DNA from: Rhodoferax sp.
Lineage (GTDB): Bacteria; Pseudomonadota; Gammaproteobacteria; Burkholderiales; Burkholderiaceae_C
NCBI GenBank assembly: GCA_023231075.1
Contig: JALNWC010000208.1
Location: 1-5,586, forward strand
Direction of reading: 5' to 3'
Length of the DNA: 5,586 nucleotides
Shown here: piece after piece, positions 1 through 5,586 of the stretch
Position numbering within the stretch: the stretch's first letter is position 1
How the letters are laid out: the number at the start of each line of letters is the position of its first letter
Program-made: the position numbers and the translations under genes
The notes under the pieces: generated by a model
Database searches by the model: none
What the model saw: the letters and a program-made list of their open reading frames with translations, nothing else
What the model was told of the DNA's origin: nothing

Positions 1-680
1 CGCACGCGGTGAATGTCCAGGTCCACGATGGCCGAGCTTTCGGCCATGTCGGTCACGGCCTTGAAGCCGACCCAGCAGCCGCTGTAGCGGGACAACTCGA
101 TGCCCATGACGCCGAAGTCGAGCATGTCCTGCACGCTGGCGGGGTAGAGCACCGGCATGCCGACCGAGACAAAGTCGTAGTCGGAGCAGCCGGTCACGGT
201 GCTCGACACCGCGTTGGGGTCATCCCCCGCAATGGCCAGCACGCCACCCTGGGGCGAGCTGCCCGCCTGGTTGGCATGGCGCAGCACGTCGATGCTGCGA
301 TCGACCCCGGGCGCCTTGCCGTACCAGAGCCCGAAGACGCCATCAAAAGCGCTGTCGCCCAGCAGGTGCACCTGCTGGCTGCCCCAGACGGCGGTGGCCG
401 CCAGCTCCTCGTTGACCCCGGCCTGAAACGTGATGTTGCGCGCGTCCAGATGGGCCTGAGCGGCCCACAGCGCCATGTCATAGCTGCCGACCGGCGAGCC
501 GCGGTAGCCCGAAATGTAGCCCCCGAGCTTTTTGCCCGCGCGCAAGCCGCGTTCGTGCAGCGTCAGGGGCAGCCGCACCAGCGCCTGCATGCCGCTCATG
601 AAGGCCAGGCCCTGGGTGTTCACATACTTGTCGTCCAGGGAGACGTCGGCAAGGGTCTGGGTGGTTGTCTGGTGGCGCAT
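1..680 (-). CDS. Indolepyruvate:ferredoxin oxidoreductase, fused type, N-terminal part (cut by window edge)
   Basis: The frame is open from ATG at 680 to the left edge, giving 226 residues and no stop, so the gene continues outside the window. Family members are thiamine-diphosphate and iron-sulfur enzymes that oxidatively decarboxylate aryl-pyruvates (indolepyruvate, phenylpyruvate) to aryl-acyl-CoA, passing electrons to ferredoxin. The fused alpha+gamma form of Proteobacteria is usually about 1150-1200 residues. Visible hallmarks are YISGYRGSPVGSYD (residues 55-68), typical of the pyrimidine-binding domain; GVNEELAATA (88-97) with the expected cofactor-contacting Glu; GKAPGVDRSIDVLRHAN (121-137); and a GDD followed by SST (152-161). 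The start is 61 bases after the bkdB stop. No good Shine-Dalgarno precedes it, and an in-frame stop lies 18 bases upstream, so only a TTG 12 bases earlier competes. It is probably co-transcribed with bkd. The family call is strong; the exact substrate is not determinable from this fragment. Confidence 0.88.
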   Translation of the reverse strand, partial: MRHQTTTQTLADVSLDDKYVNTQGLAFMSGMQALVRLPLTLHERGLRAGKKLGGYISGYRGSPVGSYDMALWAAQAHLDARNITFQAGVNEELAATAVWGSQQVHLLGDSAFDGVFGLWYGKAPGVDRSIDVLRHANQAGSSPQGGVLAIAGDDPNAVSSTVTGCSDYDFVSVGMPVLYPASVQDMLDFGVMGIELSRYSGCWVGFKAVTDMAESSAIVDLDIHRV

Positions 681-741
681 CGGCGGCGTTCGCAATCAGT
701 TTTAAAGCAAGAAGCCGATGGTGCCACAGTCCCGACCGATT

Positions 742-2082
742 TCAGGCCAGCAGCAGGGTCCCCGGACATTCCAGATAAGCGCGAATTCTCTGGATGAATT
801 CGGCCGCATTCATGCCGTCGACGACCCGGTGGTCGAACGAGCTCGAGACGTTCATCATCTTGCGCGCCACCACCCGGCCGCCCCTGATCATCGGCCGCTC
901 GACGATGCGGTTCGGGCCGACGATGGCGACCTCGGGGTGGTTGATGACGGGGGTATGCGCGATGCCGGCCAGCGGCCCCAGACTGGTCACGGTGAGGGTC
1001 GATCCGCTCAGTTCCTCGCGCGTGGCTTTGCCGTTGCGGGCGGCTTCGGCAAGACGCAGGATTTCGGCGGCGCAAGCCCATAAATCGAGCGCCTCCGCGT
1101 GGCGAATCACCGGCACCATCAAGCCGCCGCTGGTCTGTGTGGCCAGCCCCAGATGCACGGCGGCAAAGCGCGTCACGACGGCGGCCTCGTCGTCGTAGCG
1201 TGCGTTGACCTCGGGGTGCTCGCGCACCGCCAGCACCATGGCACGGATCAAAAACGGCAGCAGCGTGAGCTTGCCGCGGCTGGCACCGTATTGGGCATTC
1301 AGGCGCGCGCGCAGGTCTTCGAGCTCGGTGACGTCGACTTCCTCGACATAGGTGAAATGCGGAATGCGGCGTTTGGCCTCCTGCATCTTCTGCGCAATCT
1401 TGCGGCGCAGGCCAATGACGGGGATGACTTCTTCATCTGTGCGCTGCGCGTAACGAGGGTCGTTGAGCGCCTTGCCTGGGCCCGCGCTGCCTTGCACGGT
1501 GCCGCCGGGGCTTGAGGGGCCTGAGCTTGCGCCGCTGTGCTGCGCGTGCGCGTCGAGGTCGGCCTGTGTGATGCGCCCGGCCGGGCCGGTGCCTTTGACA
1601 CGGCTGAGTTCAATGCCGAGTTCCCAGGCGCGACGGCGCACCGCTGGGGCGGCAATGGGTTTGCCGTTGGGGTGATCGGGATGCCCTTCGACTCTTTCGA
1701 CCCCTTCGACAAGCTCAGGACGAACGGACTCAGGACGAACGGACTCAGGGCGAACCGGCTCAAGGCGAGTCGATGAGGGTGGCGCACTGATCGCTGCCGG
1801 TGCAGTCGCCGGGGGCGATGCCTGTACAGGATGGTCCGATCCCGCCACCTCGATGTGGATGATCTCGGTGCCCACGGCCACCACCTGGCCCACGGCCGCG
1901 TCGAGCGACCGCACGACGCCGGCCACATGCGACGGAATCTCGACCGTGGCCTTGTCGGTCATCACGTCGGCCAGGAGCTGGTCCTCACGCACGGTATCGC
2001 CGACCTGCACATGCCAGGCCACCAGTTCGACCTCGGCAATGCCTTCGCCGATGTCGGGCATTTTGATGGTTTGTGTTGTCAT
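742..2082 (-). CDS. bkdB: Branched-chain 2-oxoacid dehydrogenase E2 (lipoamide acyltransferase)
   Basis: A 446-residue cytoplasmic core subunit that moves the acyl group made by E1 from lipoate to CoA. One lipoyl domain occupies about residues 4-80, with the lipoyl lysine K44 in MTDKATVEIP. A linker of about 60 residues follows, partly made of short repeats (104-133; see the repeat entry). A peripheral-subunit (E3/E1) binding domain lies at about 143-180 and the catalytic acyltransferase domain at about 217-446, with the active-site motif DHRVVDG (417-423; H418, D422). ATG at 2082 was chosen over an in-frame ATG at 2157. It gives the family-standard start (TIKMPDIGEG), sits one base after the bkdA2 stop and has GGAGG six bases upstream. 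The longer form would add 25 residues lying inside bkdA2. The protein is somewhat longer than the usual BkdB of about 420-430 residues, roughly by the size of the repeat block. A BCKDH rather than pyruvate E2 is indicated by the bkdA1/bkdA2 neighbours. Confidence 0.95.
   Translation of the reverse strand: MTTQTIKMPDIGEGIAEVELVAWHVQVGDTVREDQLLADVMTDKATVEIPSHVAGVVRSLDAAVGQVVAVGTEIIHIEVAGSDHPVQASPPATAPAAISAPPSSTRLEPVRPESVRPESVRPELVEGVERVEGHPDHPNGKPIAAPAVRRRAWELGIELSRVKGTGPAGRITQADLDAHAQHSGASSGPSSPGGTVQGSAGPGKALNDPRYAQRTDEEVIPVIGLRRKIAQKMQEAKRRIPHFTYVEEVDVTELEDLRARLNAQYGASRGKLTLLPFLIRAMVLAVREHPEVNARYDDEAAVVTRFAAVHLGLATQTSGGLMVPVIRHAEALDLWACAAEILRLAEAARNGKATREELSGSTLTVTSLGPLAGIAHTPVINHPEVAIVGPNRIVERPMIRGGRVVARKMMNVSSSFDHRVVDGMNAAEFIQRIRAYLECPGTLLLA
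1684..1773 (-). repeat. REP-like and tandem repeat block inside the bkdB linker
   Basis: Four 15-base units lie head to tail at 1714-1728, 1729-1743, 1744-1758 and 1759-1773. The first two are identical (plus strand CTCAGGACGAACGGA), the third differs at a few positions and the fourth is more diverged. Next to them are three 9-base units at 1684-1692, 1693-1701 and 1702-1710 (CCCTTCGAC, TCTTTCGAC, CCCTTCGAC). Both periods are multiples of three, so the bkdB frame stays open. The minus strand reads STRLE-PVRPE-SVRPE-SVRPE followed by L and VEG-VER-VEG (E2 residues 104-130). The core CCCTTCGACAAGCTCAGGAC (1702-1721) matches, from memory, a repetitive extragenic element very common in Burkholderiales, sphingomonads and relatives. 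The repeat structure is seen directly; assignment to that dispersed family is recollection. Confidence 0.82.
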
Positions 2083-2083
2083 C

Positions 2084-3112
2084 TCAGGCCTCCAGCACGC
2101 GTTGCAGGGCGGCGCCCACGCGCGCCGGCCCCGGAAAATACGACCACTCCTGGGCATGCGGGTAGGGCGTGTCCCAACCCGTCACGCGCTCGATGGGGGC
2201 TTCCAAGTGGTAGAAGCAATGCTCCTGAATCAGCGCGCTGAGTTCTGCCCCCAGACCGTTGGTGCGCGTGGCTTCATGCACGATGACGCAGCGGCCGGTC
2301 TTCTTGACCGAAGCCACCAGGGTGTCGAGGTCCAGCGGCCACAGGCTGCGCAGGTCGATCACCTCGGCGTCGACGCCCGACTCGGTCGCCGCGGCCTCGG
2401 CCACATGCACCATGGTGCCGTAGGCGATCACGGTCACCGCCGTGCCGGGCCGGGTGATGCGGGCGCTGTCCAGCGGCACGGTGTAATAACCCTCGGGCAC
2501 TTCACCCAGCGGGTGTTTGCTCCAGGGCACCACCGGACGCTCGTGGTGGCCGTCGAACGGGCCGTTGTAGAGCCGCTTGGGTTCCAGAAAAATCACCGGG
2601 TCGTTGTTCTCGATCGAGGCAATCAGCAGACCCTTGGCGTCATAGGGGTTGGACGGCATCACGGTGCGCAGGCCGCAGACCTGGGTGAAGATGGCCTCGG
2701 GGCTCTGGCTGTGGGTCTGGCCGCCGTAAATGCCGCCGCCGCAGGGCATGCGGATGGTGAGGGGGCAGGTGAAGTCGCCCGCCGAGCGGTAACGCAGGCG
2801 TGCCGCCTCGGACACGATCTGGTCGGTGGCCGGGTAGACGTAGTCGGCAAACTGGATTTCGACCACCGGGCGCAGGCCGTAGGCGCCCATGCCGACCGCC
2901 GTGCCGACAATGCCGCCTTCGGAGATCGGGGCATCGAACACGCGTTGCTTGCCGTGTTTTTGCTGCAGGCCCTCGGTGCAGCGAAAGACGCCGCCAAAGT
3001 AGCCCACGTCCTGGCCGTAGACCACCACATTGGGGTCGCGCGTGAGCATCACGTCCATCGCCGAGCGCAGCGCCTGGATCATCGTCATGGGCGTGGTTTG
3101 CGTGTTGTCCAT
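2084..3112 (-). CDS. bkdA2: Branched-chain 2-oxoacid dehydrogenase E1 subunit beta
   Basis: A 342-residue beta subunit of the thiamine-dependent alpha2beta2 decarboxylase that removes CO2 from branched-chain 2-oxo acids and loads the acyl group on E2 lipoate. The N-terminal transketolase pyrimidine-binding domain shows VYGQDVGYFGGVF (31-43), the conserved cofactor Glu in PISEGGIVG (E65), and GGQTHSQSPEA (130-140) with the active-site His H134. The C-terminal half is the transketolase-C domain (VIAYGTMVHVAEAAA, EVIDLRSLWPLDLDTL). Length is normal for BkdA2. The start at 3112 lies two bases after the bkdA1 stop and has GGGAG seven bases upstream; internal Met codons at residues 9 and 11 are less well placed. 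Its stop is one base before bkdB. The motif set fits BCKDH beta (BkdA2/BCKDHB) better than pyruvate dehydrogenase PdhB, and the paired alpha subunit confirms this. Confidence 0.96.
   Translation of the reverse strand: MDNTQTTPMTMIQALRSAMDVMLTRDPNVVVYGQDVGYFGGVFRCTEGLQQKHGKQRVFDAPISEGGIVGTAVGMGAYGLRPVVEIQFADYVYPATDQIVSEAARLRYRSAGDFTCPLTIRMPCGGGIYGGQTHSQSPEAIFTQVCGLRTVMPSNPYDAKGLLIASIENNDPVIFLEPKRLYNGPFDGHHERPVVPWSKHPLGEVPEGYYTVPLDSARITRPGTAVTVIAYGTMVHVAEAAATESGVDAEVIDLRSLWPLDLDTLVASVKKTGRCVIVHEATRTNGLGAELSALIQEHCFYHLEAPIERVTGWDTPYPHAQEWSYFPGPARVGAALQRVLEA
2089..2093 (-). promoter_or_regulatory. Ribosome binding site of bkdB, within the 3' end of bkdA2
   Basis: Minus-strand GGAGG ends six bases before the ATG at 2082 and overlaps the last codons of bkdA2. 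It supports 2082 as the start of bkdB, and with the TGA-G-ATG junction it suggests translational coupling of E1 beta to E2. Confidence 0.8.
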
Positions 3113-3114
3113 GA

Positions 3115-4362
3115 TCAGGCTCCCAGTCCGTGTTGCAGTTCCTGGCGCTGACGCACCAGGTGCGCCGGCATCTGTTCGTACACGTCCTCGAACATGGTGT
3201 CCACACTCTGGCCGTGGGCGTCGGCCAGCGTGCCGTAGCGCTCAGCCTCTTTTTGCGCGGCGGCCACCTGTGCTTCCAGCGCTTTTTGGGTGGCTCCGTG
3301 TTCGGCGTCCGACCAGGCGCCGAGGCCGATCAGGTGTTTTTTCAGACGCTCGATCGGGTCGCCCAGCGGAAAGCGCGCGGCGTCATTGGCCGGGCGGTAT
3401 TTGCTCGGGTCGTCGCTGGTGGAATGCGGCCCGGCACGGTAGGTCACCCACTCGATCAGGGTCGGGCCAAAGCTGGAACGGGCGCGCTCCAGCGCCCATT
3501 TGGAGGCGGCATAGACCGCCAGGAAATCGTTGCCATCGACGCGCAAGGAGGCGATGCCGCAGCCCGCGCCGCGTGCCGCAAAGGTGGTGCCTTCGCCGCC
3601 GGCAATGGCCTGGAAGGTGGAGATGGCCCACTGGTTGTTGACCACGTTGATGATCACCGGCGCCCGGTAGACGTGGGCAAAGGTCAGCGCGGTGTGAAAG
3701 TCGGCCTCGGCGGTGGCGCCGTCGCCGATCCAGGCCGAGGCCACCTTGTCGTCGCCCTTGATGGCGCTGGCCATGGCCCAGCCCACGCCTTGAATGACCT
3801 GGGTGGCGAGATTGCCGGAGATCGAGAAAAAGCCCTGCTTCTTGCTCGAATACATCACCGGCAGTTGCCGCCCTTTCATGGGGTCGCGCGCATTGCTGTA
3901 GAGCTGGCAAATCATGTCCACCATGTTGTTGTCTTCGCGTGCCAGCAGCAGCCCTTGCTGGCGGTAGGTGGGAAAACACATGTCGCCGTCGCCGATGGCC
4001 AGCGCATGGGCGCAGGCAATGGCTTCCTCGCCCAGGCATTGCATGTAGAACGACATTTTTTTCTGCCGCTGGGCAATCAGCATGCGGGCATCGAAGGCGC
4101 GCGTCAGCAGCATGGCGCGCAGGCCGCGCTGCAGCAGCGCCACGTCCATTTGCGGGGCCCAGGGGCCAACCGCCTTGCCATCGTCATCGAGCACCCGGAT
4201 CAGCGCAAAGGCCAGGTCGTTGGTCTGGGCGGCTGCGACATCGACCGGCGGGCGGCGCTTGGCGCCAGCGGCGGACAGCGGGAGGTAGGAGAAATCGGTT
4301 TCGTGACCGGGACGCCCGGTGGGCTCGGGCACGTGCAGGTGCAAAGGTTTGCGCTGTGGCAT
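3115..4362 (-). CDS. bkdA1: Branched-chain 2-oxoacid dehydrogenase E1 subunit alpha
   Basis: A 415-residue alpha subunit of the E1 decarboxylase; it binds the diphosphate end of thiamine diphosphate and pairs with BkdA2. The BkdA1-specific N-terminus is present (LHLHVPEPTGRPG, TDFSYL), then MLIAQRQKKMSFYMQCLGEEA (residues 94-114, with one break point at Q100). The thiamine diphosphate motif runs from GDG (213-215) to NN (242-243), and the active-site loop is YRAGPHSTSDDPSKYRP (308-324) with H313. The frame is open upstream to an ATG at 4491, but 4362 is preferred. The family's conserved sequence begins right after it, AGGAG lies nine bases upstream, and the total then matches the usual length of about 410 residues. 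The extra 43 residues show no targeting signal or family similarity. It is the first gene of the operon, and its stop is two bases before bkdA2. The sequence closely resembles my recollection of Pseudomonas putida BkdA1. Confidence 0.96.
   Translation of the reverse strand: MPQRKPLHLHVPEPTGRPGHETDFSYLPLSAAGAKRRPPVDVAAAQTNDLAFALIRVLDDDGKAVGPWAPQMDVALLQRGLRAMLLTRAFDARMLIAQRQKKMSFYMQCLGEEAIACAHALAIGDGDMCFPTYRQQGLLLAREDNNMVDMICQLYSNARDPMKGRQLPVMYSSKKQGFFSISGNLATQVIQGVGWAMASAIKGDDKVASAWIGDGATAEADFHTALTFAHVYRAPVIINVVNNQWAISTFQAIAGGEGTTFAARGAGCGIASLRVDGNDFLAVYAASKWALERARSSFGPTLIEWVTYRAGPHSTSDDPSKYRPANDAARFPLGDPIERLKKHLIGLGAWSDAEHGATQKALEAQVAAAQKEAERYGTLADAHGQSVDTMFEDVYEQMPAHLVRQRQELQHGLGA
3120..3124 (-). 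promoter_or_regulatory. Ribosome binding site of bkdA2, within the 3' end of bkdA1
   Basis: Minus-strand GGGAG lies seven bases before the ATG at 3112 and is embedded in the last codons of bkdA1. The junction reads TGA-TC-ATG, which fits coupled, near-equal synthesis of the two E1 subunits. Confidence 0.72.
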
Positions 4363-4371
4363 GGGGTTGAT

Positions 4372-4376
4372 CTCCT
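4372..4376 (-). promoter_or_regulatory. Ribosome binding site of bkdA1
   Basis: Minus-strand AGGAG lies nine bases before the ATG at 4362. It decides the start of bkdA1 in favour of 4362 over the upstream in-frame ATG at 4491. Confidence 0.75.
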
Positions 4377-4605
4377 GGCGGACTTGTGATCCATCAAAGA
4401 ATACGTGGAAAACGGCCTGGTGTGCATTGGGTAAAGCACCTGGGCCACATCTTTCTGCCAAAAATCTCGGGATCACCGTGGGCTTTGGCATTGCGGCAAA
4501 TCATAGCGCAACGGTCATGCCCATCACCAGTCAGATTTGTGAGGATTTGGATTTCCTGAGCCACCCGTCGATGAATTCGAATTTAAGCTCGCCCCTTTTC
4601 AACCC

Positions 4606-4611
4606 AAGGAG
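4606..4611 (+). promoter_or_regulatory. Ribosome binding site of the dienelactone hydrolase gene
   Basis: AAGGAG lies seven bases before ATG at 4619, an optimal arrangement. It sets the start of the gene there even though the frame is open much further upstream. Confidence 0.85.
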
Positions 4612-4618
4612 ACCGCAG

Positions 4619-5530
4619 ATGCTGAACCAGGATCAAACCCAGGACTTTAATGCTTTGCTGCCAGGCCAGTCCAACCTACAGGGTGCCAGCCGTCGCACGG
4701 CGCTGAAGGTGGCGTTGGGCGTGGGCTACGCCGCCACGGCCATGCCGATCATGGCGCAAACCGCGATCAAAACGCCCGCCGACGGTCTGACCACGGGCGA
4801 GTCGAGTTTCACGGTTGACGGCTTTGCGGTGCCGTTTTTTTATGCGGCCCCCGCCGGTAAAAAGAACCTGCCGGTGGTGCTGGTGATTCAGGAAATTTTT
4901 GGCGTGCATGCGTACATTGCCGACACCTGCCGCCGCTTTGCCAAGGCCGGCTACCTGGCGATTGCGCCCGAGCTGTATGCGCGCCAGGGCGATCCCGGCA
5001 GCTACGGTGAAGTGGCCAAATTGATGGCCGAAGTGGTCTCCAAAGTGCCTGATGCGCAAGTCATGAAAGATTTGGTTGCGGCCGTGGCCTGGGCCGGTGC
5101 CAACGGCGGCAACCTGAATAAAGTCGGCGTCACCGGCTTTTGCTGGGGCGGCCGCATCACCTGGCTGTACGCCCAGCACAGCAACCAGGTCCAGGCCGGC
5201 GTGGCCTGGTACGGCCGTCTGGTGGGCACGCCCACCGCGCTCACGCCGAAGCATCCGTTGGACCAGGCGGCCGACCTGAAGGCCCCGGTGCTGGGCTTGT
5301 ACGGTGGCCAGGACGGCGGCATTCCGCTGACCACCGTCAACCAGATGAAGGACGCGCTGGCCGAAGCCGGCGCCCGGGGCAACGCCGCCGCCCAAGCCTC
5401 GGAATTCGTGGTTTACCAGGATGCGCCGCACGCCTTCCATGCCGACTACCGCCCGAGCTACCGCAAGGAGGCTGCCGAAGACGGCTTCAAGCGCGCGCTG
5501 GCCTGGTTCAAGGCGCACGGGGTAGCCTGA
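4619..5530 (+). CDS. Dienelactone hydrolase family protein with Tat signal peptide
   Basis: A 303-residue alpha/beta hydrolase of the dienelactone hydrolase family (carboxymethylenebutenolidase type). Classical members open the lactone ring of dienelactones in chlorocatechol breakdown. The Cys-Asp-His triad is visible: C175 in the nucleophile elbow GFCWGG (173-178), D232 in GGQDGGIP, and H271 in DAPHAFHAD. The conserved Glu of the family is E92 in QEIFG. The N-terminus carries a twin-arginine motif, SRRTALK (24-30), then a hydrophobic stretch (about 28-45) and a plausible cleavage site after IMA (46). The mature enzyme, about 257 residues, is therefore predicted to be periplasmic, whereas classical dienelactone hydrolases are cytoplasmic and about 235 residues. 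The start follows from AAGGAG at 4606. No chlorocatechol genes are nearby and the gene is divergent from bkd, so the natural substrate is unknown and the dienelactone role should not be assumed. Confidence 0.9.
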   Translation: MLNQDQTQDFNALLPGQSNLQGASRRTALKVALGVGYAATAMPIMAQTAIKTPADGLTTGESSFTVDGFAVPFFYAAPAGKKNLPVVLVIQEIFGVHAYIADTCRRFAKAGYLAIAPELYARQGDPGSYGEVAKLMAEVVSKVPDAQVMKDLVAAVAWAGANGGNLNKVGVTGFCWGGRITWLYAQHSNQVQAGVAWYGRLVGTPTALTPKHPLDQAADLKAPVLGLYGGQDGGIPLTTVNQMKDALAEAGARGNAAAQASEFVVYQDAPHAFHADYRPSYRKEAAEDGFKRALAWFKAHGVA

Positions 5531-5538
5531 GACCTTGC

Positions 5539-5574
5539 GGGTCAGACCACTCGCGCAGCGACGTGCTCTGACCC
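5539..5574. repeat. Imperfect hairpin after the hydrolase gene: REP-like element or terminator
   Basis: The arms GGGTCAGA (5539-5546) and TCTGACCC (5567-5574) pair perfectly over eight bases. Further inward CAC (5548-5550) pairs with GTG (5563-5565) and CGC (5552-5554) with GCG (5558-5560), separated by single-base or two-base bulges. The hairpin starts eight bases after the stop at 5530. It is followed by CAACTATTTT, so a factor-independent terminator is possible, but the T run is not directly at the stem. The GGGTCAGA...TCTGACCCC pattern resembles REP elements of Betaproteobacteria and Xanthomonads linked to IS200-like (RAYT) transposases; that link is recollection. The window ends 12 bases later. 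Confidence 0.65.
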
Positions 5575-5586
5575 CAACTATTTTGA

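Larger units (their letters stand above)
4363..4618. promoter_or_regulatory. Divergent intergenic region between bkdA1 and the dienelactone hydrolase gene
   Basis: This 256-base region separates two divergent genes, so it must hold a promoter for each unless transcripts start inside coding sequence. It is visibly richer in A+T than the flanking genes, especially at 4540-4600. I could not identify a convincing -35/-10 pair on either strand. An imperfect dyad, TTTGGC-N5-GGCAAA (4484-4500), is the only operator-like element I noticed and it is weak. No small gene is supported here. The two frames that run through (N-terminal extensions of bkdA1 to 4491 and of the hydrolase to 4319) lack family similarity. 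Confidence 0.6.

Noticed and set aside
9..797. Plus-strand open frame (262 codons) at the left end
   Set aside because: The minus strand here encodes the conserved N-terminus of indolepyruvate oxidoreductase; the plus frame has no recognisable domain and crosses the end of bkdB.
1684..1773. The repeat block as a CRISPR array
   Set aside because: Units are 9 and 15 bases, directly adjacent with no unique spacers, and lie inside an open coding frame.
2083..2157. 25-residue N-terminal extension of bkdB overlapping bkdA2
   Set aside because: The lipoyl domain begins at the 2082 start, which has GGAGG upstream; the extension is just the alternative frame of the bkdA2 3' end.
1853..3151. Long plus-strand open frame (432 codons) opposite bkdA2 and part of bkdB
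   Set aside because: It is antisense to two well-supported genes, and its translation is rich in His, Gly, Ala and Arg with no recognisable domain. This is typical of the mirror frame of G+C-rich coding DNA.
3388..3441. Possible regulatory phosphorylation site in the E1 alpha loop (HSTSDD)
   Set aside because: The loop matches the region phosphorylated in mammalian BCKDH, but it is conserved for catalysis in bacterial enzymes too, and no BCKDH kinase gene is present here.
3130..4389. Long plus-strand open frame (419 codons) opposite bkdA1
   Set aside because: It shadows almost the whole of bkdA1, has no family motifs and has no good ribosome binding site.
4363..4491. 43-residue N-terminal extension of bkdA1 from an ATG at 4491
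   Set aside because: Family similarity starts exactly at the Met encoded at 4362, which has its own Shine-Dalgarno; the extension shows no conserved or signal-like sequence.
4676..5518. Minus-strand open frame (280 codons) opposite the dienelactone hydrolase gene
   Set aside because: It is antisense to a gene with an intact catalytic triad and strong ribosome binding site; its translation has shadow-like composition.

Overview
The window is about two-thirds G+C, with tightly packed genes. The encoded proteins look most like those of aerobic Betaproteobacteria (Burkholderiales, perhaps Comamonadaceae). That placement is inferred from protein style and repeat type, not from a marker gene.

The minus strand, read from about 4362 down to 1, carries a cluster for oxidative decarboxylation of 2-oxo acids. 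In order these are the E1 alpha subunit (bkdA1, 4362-3115), the E1 beta subunit (bkdA2, 3112-2084) and the E2 lipoyl acyltransferase (bkdB, 2082-742) of the branched-chain 2-oxoacid dehydrogenase complex. The three genes are separated by 2 and 1 bases, and each has a good Shine-Dalgarno sequence, so they are almost certainly one translationally coupled operon. After a 61-base gap, the N-terminal 226 residues of a large fused indolepyruvate:ferredoxin oxidoreductase begin at 680 and run off the left edge. The first three proteins make acyl-CoAs from the 2-oxo acids of valine, leucine and isoleucine. The fourth belongs to a family that does the same chemistry on aryl-pyruvates with ferredoxin instead of lipoate and NAD. 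Neither E3 (lipoamide dehydrogenase) nor a BkdR-type regulator is present in the window.

Divergent from the operon, across a 256-base intergenic region (4363-4618), lies a plus-strand gene (4619-5530). It encodes a dienelactone hydrolase family protein with a twin-arginine signal peptide, so it is predicted to be exported. A long imperfect hairpin that looks like a REP element, and may also act as a terminator, follows it at 5539-5574.

The most unusual feature is a REP-like and tandem repeat block (1684-1773) inside bkdB. It is read in frame as about 30 residues of the flexible linker between the lipoyl domain and the E3-binding domain. I see no CRISPR array, insertion sequence, tRNA, rRNA or clearly new multi-gene system. 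Apart from the repeats, the window is ordinary catabolic chromosome.
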